Source: Actinobacteria bacterium IMCC19121
GTDB lineage: Bacteria > Actinomycetota > Actinomycetes > Nanopelagicales > Nanopelagicaceae
Assembly: GCA_002284895.1 (NCBI GenBank)
Contig: CP015605.1
Span: forward strand, 930,001-994,000
Length of the DNA: 64,000 bases
Direction: 5' to 3'
Position 1 is the stretch's first letter; each line of letters opens with the position of its first letter. Below, piece after piece: positions 46,064 to 53,970 of this stretch. Below the pieces are notes generated by a model that was given only the letters and a program-made list of their open reading frames with translations, was not told the DNA's origin and did not search any database. The position numbers and the translations under genes were made by a program.

Positions 46064-46840
46064 GTGAGAGAAAAGATTCTTGAGCTAAAAGATTTAACAA
46101 TGAAATTCGGTGGTGTGACTGCACTTGATTCAGTAAATCTTGACGTCTATAAGGGCGAAATTCTTGCTTTGATCGGCCCTAACGGTGCTGGTAAAACAAC
46201 TGTCTTCAATGTGATTACCGGTGTTTATCAGGCAACTTCTGGAGACATTGTCTTTAATGGTGAAAGTATCTTGGGCCGTAAGCGACATAAGATTACAAAG
46301 ATTGGACTAGCTCGCACATTCCAGAACGTTCGCCTCTGGGGTGAAATGACTGCTCTTGAAAATGTCATCACTGCAACTGATGTACATAAGCGTTCTGGAC
46401 TCTTAGGTGCGCTACTTGGTTTACCCCGCATGCGTCGTGAAGAAAAAGCTGATCGTGCACGTGCACAAGAGTTATTAGATTTTATGGGAATAGGACACCG
46501 CTCAGATCAGATGGGAAAGAATCTTCCTTATGGTGATCAGCGCCGGCTTGAAATTGCTCGTGCAATGGGAACTAACCCACAACTTCTTCTTCTGGATGAA
46601 CCAGCTGCTGGTTTTAATCCGGCAGAAAAGGTTGAACTTGCAGCACTTATTAAGCGCATCCGCGATGCCGGTTACACCGTCCTTCTTATCGAACATGACA
46701 TGTCGTTGATTATGGGAATCTCAGATCGCGTTGCAGTCCTTGATTTCGGTGTCAAAATCGCAGATGACCTACCAAGTAAAGTTCAAAATGATCCCAAGGT
46801 TATTGAGGCCTATTTAGGAGTGCCAGCTGATGCGTCTTGA
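46064..46840 (+). CDS. livG: LivG-type ABC ATPase, copy 2
   Basis: A 258-residue ATPase with Walker [17 protein letters not shown], signature [16 protein letters not shown] and Walker [14 protein letters not shown]. Start is GTG directly after the livM2 stop with GGAGG just upstream. Codons 1-158 differ from livG1 throughout, while codons 159 onward are identical at the DNA level, so the gene is a mosaic of diverged and homogenised parts. Confidence 0.95.
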   Translation: MREKILELKDLTMKFGGVTALDSVNLDVYKGEILALIGPNGAGKTTVFNVITGVYQATSGDIVFNGESILGRKRHKITKIGLARTFQNVRLWGEMTALENVITATDVHKRSGLLGALLGLPRMRREEKADRARAQELLDFMGIGHRSDQMGKNLPYGDQRRLEIARAMGTNPQLLLLDEPAAGFNPAEKVELAALIKRIRDAGYTVLLIEHDMSLIMGISDRVAVLDFGVKIADDLPSKVQNDPKVIEAYLGVPADAS

Positions 46841-47553
46841 AATTAAAGATCTCCACGTCCACTACGGCAAGATCGAGGCGATTAAGGGGATCTCAGTAGT
46901 TGTTAACGAAGGTGAAATCGTCACCTTAATCGGTGCTAACGGTGCTGGAAAGACAACAACACTTAAGACAATCTCAGGTCTTCGCAAAGTCTCATCTGGT
47001 GCAATCATCTTTGACGGTCAAGATATTTCAAATGTTGCCGCCCACGAGCGAGTCGACCTTGGTATCTCACAAGCTCCTGAGGGACGCGGAATCTTTCCTG
47101 GAATGACAGTTCTTGAGAATTTAGAGATGGGAAAGTTTCATCGCAAAAACCGCAAAGCTGAGATGGATGAGGATCTCGATAAGGTCTACACACTCTTTCC
47201 ACGTTTGAAAGAACGCGTTTCACAAGCTGGCGGAACCCTCTCTGGTGGAGAGCAGCAGATGTTGGCTATTGGTCGCGCCCTGATGTCTCGTCCTAAGGTT
47301 CTACTTCTAGATGAGCCATCAATGGGACTTGCACCTCAAATGATTGCCAATATCTTCCGCATCATTACTGAGATCAATAAGCAGGGCGTGACAATCTTGC
47401 TCGTTGAGCAAAATGCACAGCAAGCACTCCAGCGAGCACATCGTGCTTATATTCTCGAAACAGGAAATGTGGTCAAAGAGGCTAAAGCTTCAGACTTACT
47501 CAATGATCCTGCAGTGCGCGAGGCATACCTGGGCACTGGAGCCCATTCTTAAC
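46538..47553 (+). repeat. 1,016-bp perfect direct repeat, copy 2 (end of livG2 plus livF2)
   Basis: Identical to 41728-42743 as read line by line. The repeat pair brackets livK2-livH2-livM2 and the 5' part of livG2. Recombination between copies would remove exactly 4,810 bp and leave one intact livKHMGF operon. Confidence 0.95.
46830..47552 (+). CDS. livF: LivF-type ABC ATPase, copy 2
   Basis: A 240-residue ATPase, nucleotide-identical to livF1, with all ATPase motifs intact (GANGAGKTTTLK, LSGGEQQMLAIG, LLLDEPSMG). It overlaps livG2 by 11 bases, and its stop overlaps the end of the convergent thioesterase gene by four bases. Because both LivF copies are the same protein, either could serve both transporters. 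Confidence 0.95.
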   Translation: MRLEIKDLHVHYGKIEAIKGISVVVNEGEIVTLIGANGAGKTTTLKTISGLRKVSSGAIIFDGQDISNVAAHERVDLGISQAPEGRGIFPGMTVLENLEMGKFHRKNRKAEMDEDLDKVYTLFPRLKERVSQAGGTLSGGEQQMLAIGRALMSRPKVLLLDEPSMGLAPQMIANIFRIITEINKQGVTILLVEQNAQQALQRAHRAYILETGNVVKEAKASDLLNDPAVREAYLGTGAHS

Positions 47554-47959
47554 GATCTGCCAGGATTAAACAGGTAATACGCGCCGTACAAGTACGCTCG
47601 CCTGCTTCATTAGTAATAACGATTTCCCAACTGCATAAGGTCTTGCCCAAAGAGATTGCTGTTGCAACACCTGTAACTAATCCTGTTGTTGCAGATTTGT
47701 GATGGGTTGCATTGATGTCAACACCGACAATTTTGCGATTTGGCCCGGCATGCAAAGACGTTCCGATAGATCCAAGACTTTCCGCCAACACAACGTTTGC
47801 TCCACCATGCAATAGACCCATGGGTTGGGTATTTCCTTCAACAGGCATTGTGCCAACGAGGCGGCCTTGCTCGGCTTCAAGAATCTTGATGCCCATCTTT
47901 TGATCGAGTGCGCCGCTGCCACGTTCTTTATAAAATTTCAGAAACTCTTCGTTGACCAT
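47549..47959 (-). CDS. PaaI-type hotdog-fold thioesterase
   Basis: A 136-residue hotdog-domain protein. The PaaI-like active-site helix is MGLLHGGANVVLAESLGSIGTSL, followed by VGVDINATHHKSATTGLVTGVATAISLGKT. Such enzymes hydrolyse acyl-CoA or aryl-CoA thioesters; the substrate is not evident, and menaquinone-pathway DHNA-CoA is one possibility. I chose ATG 47959 (MVNEEF) over an in-frame start at 47980 because a -10 TAGAAT lies seven bases before it. It is convergent with livF2 and divergent from polA. Confidence 0.85.
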   Translation of the reverse strand: MVNEEFLKFYKERGSGALDQKMGIKILEAEQGRLVGTMPVEGNTQPMGLLHGGANVVLAESLGSIGTSLHAGPNRKIVGVDINATHHKSATTGLVTGVATAISLGKTLCSWEIVITNEAGERTCTARITCLILADR

Positions 47960-47966
47960 GAGAAGT

Positions 47967-47988
47967 ATTCTAGTGCGCAACCTAAGAT
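47967..47988. promoter_or_regulatory. Back-to-back leaderless promoters for the thioesterase gene and polA
   Basis: On the minus strand TAGAAT (47972-47967) ends seven bases before the thioesterase ATG. On the plus strand TAAGAT (47983-47988) ends six bases before the polA ATG 47995. The two -10 elements are only ten bases apart, so the polymerase footprints must overlap. Confidence 0.5.
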
Positions 47989-47994
47989 GTGCCC

Positions 47995-50580
47995 ATGAGC
48001 AAACGCCTATTACTTATCGATGGGCACTCAATGGCGTATCGAGCTTTTTATGCCCTTCCTGCTGAGAATTTCACTACGCCATCTGGCCAGCACACTAATG
48101 CCATTTATGGCTTTGCCACCATGCTGCTATCGCTACTGACGAGCGAAAAACCTACCCACGTTGCTGTGGCCTTTGATGTTTCTCGAAAGACTTTTCGTTC
48201 CGAGATTTTTCCAGAGTATAAAGCCAACCGCGCTAAAACCCCGGATGAGTTCCGTTCACAGATGTCCTATCTACACGAGCTGGTAAACGCATTCGGTATT
48301 ACTCAGTTTGAAGTTGAGGGATACGAAGCTGATGACATTCTGGCCACAATTACTAAACGTGCTGAAAAGGAAGGCGCAGAGGTATTCATATGCACTGGCG
48401 ATCGTGACTCATTTCAGTTAGTAAATGATAAAACTACAGTTCTTTATCCAAAACGTGGCGTGAGTGATTTAGCTCGAATGACACCAGAGGCTGTGCAGGA
48501 AAAGTATGGAATGTCGCCTGCGCAGTATCCAGATTTCGCAGCACTTCGCGGAGACCCCAGTGATAACTTGCCATCGATTCCAGGTGTTGGTGAAAAGACA
48601 GCAGCCAAATGGGTTGTTGAATACGGATCACTCCAAGAACTTCTATCGAATGTAGATAAAGTGGGAGGCAAAGTAGGTCAAGCACTTCGCGATTCAATCG
48701 ATAATGTCATTCGTAACCGAGAACTCACACAACTAGTTGCAGAAGTTCCATTGGATTTGAGCATTGATGCACTGGCATGGTCAGGTGTGGATGAAGCTTT
48801 GACCAATCCACTTTTTGATCGCCTTGAGTTCAAAACTCTTAAAGATCGAATGAAGCCGATACTTCTTAAAGGAACTGGTAAGTCTGTTGAACCAGAGTTT
48901 GCCCTCTTTGCCGATGAAATGAGTGAGGGAGTCTTAACCCCAACAGAGCTAGATGAAAAAATAGCTAAGCACAAAGGAGAGATTGCAATTGCATTCTCTT
49001 TGCAAGAAGAGAAATTGCATCGTTATGCCGTGGCTTTTTCGAATGAAGACACTTTCCTCGTTCATTCATCAGCAATGGGGGATTGGGCAACTGATGCATC
49101 TATTCCAAAGATTGCCCATGATGCCAAGTCACTAGCAAGAAGTAATGGATTAGATGGCGTTTCCTTTGATACATCGCTAGCGGCTTATCTTGTGAACCCT
49201 GGAGTAAGAGCTCAAGAGCTCAAAGACTTACAAGAGCGATGGGGAGATGGCAGTGCTATTAACTTTTCATCCCCGGAGCAGGAACTTCTAACTTCGGCTC
49301 GCGCACTCTTTACTCTGAAGGATTCTTTGACGCGAGAACTTAATGAGCGCGGCTTGTGGGATCTATTTAATGACATGGAACTACCTATTGCCGCTCTTCT
49401 AGCCAAGATGGAGTCACTTGGAATAGCTGTTGATAAAAAGGAGTTAGACAAGCTTGCTGCCTACTTTGAGGGTGAAGTGAGCAGAGAAACAAAAGCTGCC
49501 CATGATGCTGTTGGCCATGAATTCAATGTGGCATCACCTAAGCAGCTACAAGTTGTTCTATTTGATGAACTCAAACTACCTAGAACTAAAAAGATTAAGA
49601 CTGGGTATACAACCGATGCTGAAAGTTTGGATTGGCTGCACCAGAAGAGCGGTCACCCAGTATTGACGTCTTTATTGCGTATTCGTGAGACAAAGAAGTT
49701 AGGAACAACTGTTGAGGGATTGATCGCAGAAATTGCTAAGGATGGTCGTATTCATACACACTTCCAACAGACAGTTGCATCTACCGGACGCTTATCGTCC
49801 ACGGGTCCAAATCTGCAGAATATTCCAGTGCGCACAGAAGAAGGTCGCACGATTCGTAACTGTTTCATCGCCGGTAAAGGTTATGTTGGCCTGCTAACTG
49901 CTGATTACAGCCAGATCGAAATGCGCATCATGGCTCACTTATCCAATGATGAAAAACTCCTCAAAGCCTTTGAATCCGGTGAAGATCTACACGCAACTAT
50001 TGCCGGCGAGATATTTGGCGTTAAAGCACATGATGTTGACCCTGAAATGCGCAGGCAGATTAAGGCAATGTCATATGGATTGGCTTATGGACTCTCGTCA
50101 TATGGACTATCTGCTCAGTTAGATATTTCTCCTCCAGCGGCGCAAGATCTAATGGATAAGTACTTCGAGCGCTTTGGTGGAATTCGCGATTACTTGAAAG
50201 TGGTTGTCGAGGATGCACGCAAGGTCGGTTACACCGAAACAATCATGGGGCGCCGAAGGTATTTGCCAGATCTCATGCACGATAATCGCCAACGCCGTGA
50301 AGTGGCAGAGCGCATGGCACTTAACGCTCCTATCCAGGGATCAGCTGCCGACATCATTAAGCTGGCCATGCTCAAGGTTCAGGCTGGAATTGAAAAGGAG
50401 AAACTTTCTTCAAGGTTGTTATTGCAGATTCACGATGAATTAATTGTTGAAGTTGTTAAGGGTGAAGAAGAGAAGATAACTGCATTAGTGAAGCGGGAGA
50501 TGGGTGCTGCTTATCCTCTGCGGGCTCCACTAGATGTTAGCGCTGGCTTGGGTCTTACTTGGCACGAAGCTGCGCACTAA
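47995..50580 (+). CDS. polA: DNA polymerase I
   Basis: An 861-residue family A polymerase. The N-terminal 5'-3' exonuclease (about 1-290) has LLIDGHSMAYRAFYALP and FEVEGYEADDILATITKRA. The middle domain, about 310-470, lacks the DxE proofreading motif (AIAFSLQEEKLHRYAV), as in other actinobacterial Pol I. Polymerase motifs are ADYSQIEMRIMAHLS (A), RRQIKAMSYGLAYGLSSYGL (B) and LQIHDELIVE (C). Tyr stands at the O-helix position that is Phe762 in E. coli. ATG 47995 is preferred to GTG 47989 because of the -10 six bases upstream. Confidence 0.96.
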   Translation: MSKRLLLIDGHSMAYRAFYALPAENFTTPSGQHTNAIYGFATMLLSLLTSEKPTHVAVAFDVSRKTFRSEIFPEYKANRAKTPDEFRSQMSYLHELVNAFGITQFEVEGYEADDILATITKRAEKEGAEVFICTGDRDSFQLVNDKTTVLYPKRGVSDLARMTPEAVQEKYGMSPAQYPDFAALRGDPSDNLPSIPGVGEKTAAKWVVEYGSLQELLSNVDKVGGKVGQALRDSIDNVIRNRELTQLVAEVPLDLSIDALAWSGVDEALTNPLFDRLEFKTLKDRMKPILLKGTGKSVEPEFALFADEMSEGVLTPTELDEKIAKHKGEIAIAFSLQEEKLHRYAVAFSNEDTFLVHSSAMGDWATDASIPKIAHDAKSLARSNGLDGVSFDTSLAAYLVNPGVRAQELKDLQERWGDGSAINFSSPEQELLTSARALFTLKDSLTRELNERGLWDLFNDMELPIAALLAKMESLGIAVDKKELDKLAAYFEGEVSRETKAAHDAVGHEFNVASPKQLQVVLFDELKLPRTKKIKTGYTTDAESLDWLHQKSGHPVLTSLLRIRETKKLGTTVEGLIAEIAKDGRIHTHFQQTVASTGRLSSTGPNLQNIPVRTEEGRTIRNCFIAGKGYVGLLTADYSQIEMRIMAHLSNDEKLLKAFESGEDLHATIAGEIFGVKAHDVDPEMRRQIKAMSYGLAYGLSSYGLSAQLDISPPAAQDLMDKYFERFGGIRDYLKVVVEDARKVGYTETIMGRRRYLPDLMHDNRQRREVAERMALNAPIQGSAADIIKLAMLKVQAGIEKEKLSSRLLLQIHDELIVEVVKGEEEKITALVKREMGAAYPLRAPLDVSAGLGLTWHEAAH

Positions 50581-51807
50581 CTACTTAACTTCATTAGAAA
50601 TATCCTTAATAGCTTGCAAATCTTCTTCTTCAGTTGGAACATCATTAGCTGCATGCAAACGCTTTTTTCCAAGTGTCAGAATAATTAAGCCACAGAAGAG
50701 CATTGTCGGTAGCAAGGCCAATCCAATTTGTGGAGAGTTATGCTCTGAAATCCAGCCACCAGTTGCTGCGCCAACTGCCATGAAAGATCCTTCAACACTC
50801 CAGATCCAACCAAGGGATGAAGTTTGTGAGCCCTGTGGTCGCACTGCCTCTAAAACTTCAAAGTAGAAGACTTGAACTGCTCCACCGATGAGGCCAATAA
50901 AAGTTCCAACCAGAGCCATAGTCCAATCCGGATAAGTAAAGGCGATTGGAATACAAGTAATAAACCAAACTAAGTAGGCATTACGCAGGGCGGAAAGTGG
51001 CGCTAACTTCTTAGAGACTAAACCTCCAAGGAGGCCGCCAATCACTGTGGCAACACCAAATGCTGCAAAGATCCAAGCAACTCGTTGTGCTACTCCCTCT
51101 TGTGTTGCATATGCTGGAACGGCAACATCAAAGACTCCCCAACCAAAGCCAATAAAACATCCCTCAAACATCAGTAGTTGAATTGCTCTATCTCTCCAAA
51201 GCTTCTGTTGGCCTTTGGCTTTCTTCTCTGGAACCCAATTGCGGGATACTGAAGTCAGGGCTAATGAGGTGCCACCGATCAGCATGAGTGCTGATGTCAC
51301 AATTAACCCCGAAGCTGGATGTGCTGAAAGTGCTAAAGAAGTGATGACAACGGGACCAAATACAGAAGTTGTACTCATCATTGAAGAATCGAGAGCATAA
51401 GCAGTTCGTAGGAAATTTTCAGGAACTATGTCTTTCCACAAAGGTCTCACAGATAAATTAATTGGCGGAGCAGAGATACCCAATACAAAGGCCGTGATCA
51501 AGATTGACTCTTTGGTGTGCATTGAATTCAAAGCCAAAATCAAAGTTGCATAGCTAGGAACAAAAATACGCAGTGGCCATTTCTGACCCCATTTGTCCAT
51601 CAATGAGCCACGAATTCCGGCAGTAAAGGAACCGGCCAATGAGTTCAGGCCAATCGCCAACCCAGCAACAGCAACCGATCTTGTTTCTTGTTCTGCCTTA
51701 AAAAAGATTCCTAAACCAATCATCGAATAAGCAAGACGAGCCGGAAATGCCGCTAATGCCAAAGTCACAACATGCGGAAAGGCTAGAAGCTCTTTATATC
51801 TTTTCAT
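50581..51807 (-). CDS. Major facilitator superfamily transporter
   Basis: A 408-residue membrane protein with about twelve hydrophobic helices and MFS-type loops (GIRGSLMDKWGQKWPLRI after helix 2, GLLGGLVSKKLAPLSALRN in the second half). It resembles drug-efflux-like actinobacterial MFS proteins, but the substrate is unknown. The start is uncertain: ATG 51807 (MKRYKELLAFPHV) lies ten bases after a -10-like TAGGAT, whereas ATG 51843 would add twelve residues. It ends directly against the polA stop with no intergenic base. Confidence 0.8.
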   Translation of the reverse strand: MKRYKELLAFPHVVTLALAAFPARLAYSMIGLGIFFKAEQETRSVAVAGLAIGLNSLAGSFTAGIRGSLMDKWGQKWPLRIFVPSYATLILALNSMHTKESILITAFVLGISAPPINLSVRPLWKDIVPENFLRTAYALDSSMMSTTSVFGPVVITSLALSAHPASGLIVTSALMLIGGTSLALTSVSRNWVPEKKAKGQQKLWRDRAIQLLMFEGCFIGFGWGVFDVAVPAYATQEGVAQRVAWIFAAFGVATVIGGLLGGLVSKKLAPLSALRNAYLVWFITCIPIAFTYPDWTMALVGTFIGLIGGAVQVFYFEVLEAVRPQGSQTSSLGWIWSVEGSFMAVGAATGGWISEHNSPQIGLALLPTMLFCGLIILTLGKKRLHAANDVPTEEEDLQAIKDISNEVK

Positions 51808-51851
51808 CGTTGTCCAAATCCTATCTGTGAGCATGATATTCACGCATGGAT

Positions 51852-51935
51852 TTGCTCAAATAGACGCGTAAACCGTACCCTTACCCTCCAGCCGCGAAAG
51901 CGGGAACTACTACTCATCTATCCCTACGGAGCAAC
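51852..51935 (+). promoter_or_regulatory. rpsA promoter and leader with a GAAA-tetraloop hairpin
   Basis: TTGCTC (51852-51857), 18-bp spacer and TACCCT (51876-51881; a second TACCCT follows at 51882-51887). The leader then contains CCGC-GAAA-GCGG (51892-51903), a short stem with a GNRA tetraloop, and ACGGAGC before the TTG start. The promoter geometry equals that of the livK genes, but the CCCGGG palindrome is absent. Confidence 0.55.
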
Positions 51936-53291
51936 TTGACTACAGCACCAGTAATTGCAGTAAATGACATTGGATCAGCTGCCGACTTTCTAGCAGCAAT
52001 CGAAGGCACAATCAGAAATTTTAATGACGGAGATCTAGTAACAGGAACAATCGTCCAGGTTGGACGCGAGGAAGTTCTTGTCGACATCGGATACAAAACT
52101 GAAGGTGTTATTCCTTCACGCGAGCTTTCAATTCGCCACGATGTAGATCCAAACTCACTCGTCAAGGTTGGCGAGACTATTGAAGCTCTTGTTCTTCAAA
52201 AAGAAGACAAAGAAGGTCGTTTGATTCTTTCTAAGAAGCGCGCACAGTACGAGCGTGCCTGGGGAGACATCGAAGGCAAGAAAGAGCGCGACGAAGTTGT
52301 TATTGGAACAGTTATTGAAGTTGTTAAGGGTGGACTTATCGTCGATATCGGACTACGTGGCTTCTTGCCAGCATCTCTTGTTGAAATGCGCCGTGTTCGC
52401 GATCTCACACCTTACATTGGTAAGCAGGTTGAAGCTCGAATCATCGAACTAGATAAGAACCGTAACAATGTTGTTCTTTCACGTCGCGCATTCCTAGAGC
52501 AGACACAATCTGAATCACGCACAACTTTCCTTAACCAGCTACAAAAGGGTCAAGTTCGAACAGGTGTTGTTTCTTCAATCGTTAACTTTGGTGCATTCGT
52601 TGACCTTGGTGGCGTAGACGGACTAGTTCACGTTTCAGAGCTTTCATGGAAGCACATCGATCACCCAGGCGAAGTTGTTGAAGTGGGCGATGAAGTAACT
52701 GTTGAAGTTCTTGAAGTTGATTTCGAGCGTGAGCGCGTCTCGCTTTCACTTAAGGCAACACAAGAAGATCCATGGCAGGCATTTGCTCGCACTCACACAA
52801 TCAATCAGGTTGTTCCAGGTGTGGTTACAAAGCTTGTTCCATTCGGAGCATTCATTCGTGTTCACGAAGGCATTGAAGGCCTAGTTCACATTTCAGAGTT
52901 GGCAGAACGCCACGTAGAAATTCCTGAGCAGGTTGTTCAAGTTGATGATGAGCTATTCGTGAAGATCATCGATATTGACCTAGAGCGTCGTCGTATTTCA
53001 CTTTCTCTCAAGCAAGCCAACGAAGGACATGAGATTGAGATCGAAGCATTTGATCCAACTCAATACGGAATGGCTGCTCGTTATGACGCTGAAGGAAACT
53101 TCATCTATCCAGAAGGTTTCGATTCTGATTCACAAGAGTGGAAGCCTGGCTATGAAACACAGCGCGAAGAATGGGAAAAGCAATACGCCCAAGCGCAAGA
53201 GCGTTTCATGGCACATAAGAAGCAAAAGGCAGAAGCTAAAGCTGCCGATGCTGCTGCAACTCCAGCCGAAGAAACTCCTGCTGCTGAGTAA
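51936..53291 (+). CDS. rpsA: 30S ribosomal protein S1
   Basis: A 451-residue protein with four S1 RNA-binding domains at about residues 33-105, 120-186, 207-276 and 292-362. Each shows the G-x-V-x2-V pattern (LVTGTIVQVGREEVLVDIGYKTEG; VRTGVVSSIVNFGAFVDLGGVDGLVHVSEL). The C-terminus is acidic and alanine-rich (AAATPAEETPAAE). Start is TTG with GGAG upstream. It is followed by the clearest terminator in the window. Confidence 0.96.
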   Translation: MTTAPVIAVNDIGSAADFLAAIEGTIRNFNDGDLVTGTIVQVGREEVLVDIGYKTEGVIPSRELSIRHDVDPNSLVKVGETIEALVLQKEDKEGRLILSKKRAQYERAWGDIEGKKERDEVVIGTVIEVVKGGLIVDIGLRGFLPASLVEMRRVRDLTPYIGKQVEARIIELDKNRNNVVLSRRAFLEQTQSESRTTFLNQLQKGQVRTGVVSSIVNFGAFVDLGGVDGLVHVSELSWKHIDHPGEVVEVGDEVTVEVLEVDFERERVSLSLKATQEDPWQAFARTHTINQVVPGVVTKLVPFGAFIRVHEGIEGLVHISELAERHVEIPEQVVQVDDELFVKIIDIDLERRRISLSLKQANEGHEIEIEAFDPTQYGMAARYDAEGNFIYPEGFDSDSQEWKPGYETQREEWEKQYAQAQERFMAHKKQKAEAKAADAAATPAEETPAAE

Positions 53292-53304
53292 TAACAATTA
53301 AAGG

Positions 53305-53342
53305 AAAGGGACTCGACGTAATTGTCGGGTCCTTTTTCTTTT
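53305..53342 (+). terminator. Rho-independent terminator after rpsA
   Basis: AAAGGGACTCGAC (53305-53317), loop GTAATT, and GTCGGGTCCTTTT (53324-53336) form a 13-pair stem with two G-T pairs, followed by TCTTTTC. This is the only textbook terminator I found. It separates rpsA from coaE. Confidence 0.85.
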
Positions 53343-53352
53343 CTAATCGGGT

Positions 53353-53364
53353 TATCCTTATTCC
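53353..53364 (+). promoter_or_regulatory. Leaderless promoter of coaE
   Basis: TATCCT (53353-53358) ends six bases before the coaE ATG at 53365, immediately after the rpsA terminator, so coaE needs its own promoter. No Shine-Dalgarno is present. No -35 with normal spacing was found. Confidence 0.5.
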
Positions 53365-53961
53365 ATGCGCGTAATTGGTTTAACCGGTGGCATTGGCTGT
53401 GGGAAGTCACTTGCGGCCGAATACTTTGCTGACCTTGGCGCAATTGTTATCGATGCTGATCAGTTAGCGCGCGCGGCAATAGAGCGAGGTTCAACTGGTT
53501 TTGATGAAGTAGTGAGCACCTTTGGTGACTCCATATTAAAAGATGGAGATATAGATCGACGAGCCTTGGGGGAGTTAATATTTAAAGACCCCACACTAAA
53601 AGTGAAGTTAGAGGGAATTATTCATCCTTGGATTCGCCATCAGTTTGAAGAAGCCGTTGCCTCACTTAAAGCTGGCCAAACTCTTGTCTATGAAATACCA
53701 CTTCTCTTTGAAACAGGAGGACAAGATCGATTCGACATAGTGATTTCCGTTGAATCATTGATGGAGAATCGAGTTTCACGGTTGCGAGCAAGGGGCTTGC
53801 ACATCTCTGAAATTGAAGCACGTGTAGCTGCCCAGGCAACGAGAGAGCAGCGTGAATCAATAGCTGATTTCTTGATAGAAAATGATGGCAGTGAAGATGA
53901 TTTACTGCGTAAAGTTGAAAATATCTGGGAAGAACTCGCGGATAAGGATGTTAAAAAGTAG
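53365..53961 (+). CDS. coaE: Dephospho-CoA kinase
   Basis: A 198-residue P-loop kinase catalysing the last step of CoA synthesis. GLTGGIGCGKSLAAEYF contains the Walker A loop at about residues 5-15; DADQLAR, HPWIRHQFE and YEIPLLFETGGQDRFD are the substrate and lid motifs. It lacks the C-terminal GrpB-like extension of mycobacterial CoaE. It follows rpsA as in many actinobacteria and precedes uvrB by nine bases. Confidence 0.94.
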   Translation: MRVIGLTGGIGCGKSLAAEYFADLGAIVIDADQLARAAIERGSTGFDEVVSTFGDSILKDGDIDRRALGELIFKDPTLKVKLEGIIHPWIRHQFEEAVASLKAGQTLVYEIPLLFETGGQDRFDIVISVESLMENRVSRLRARGLHISEIEARVAAQATREQRESIADFLIENDGSEDDLLRKVENIWEELADKDVKK

Positions 53962-53970
53962 GCTTAGCAA

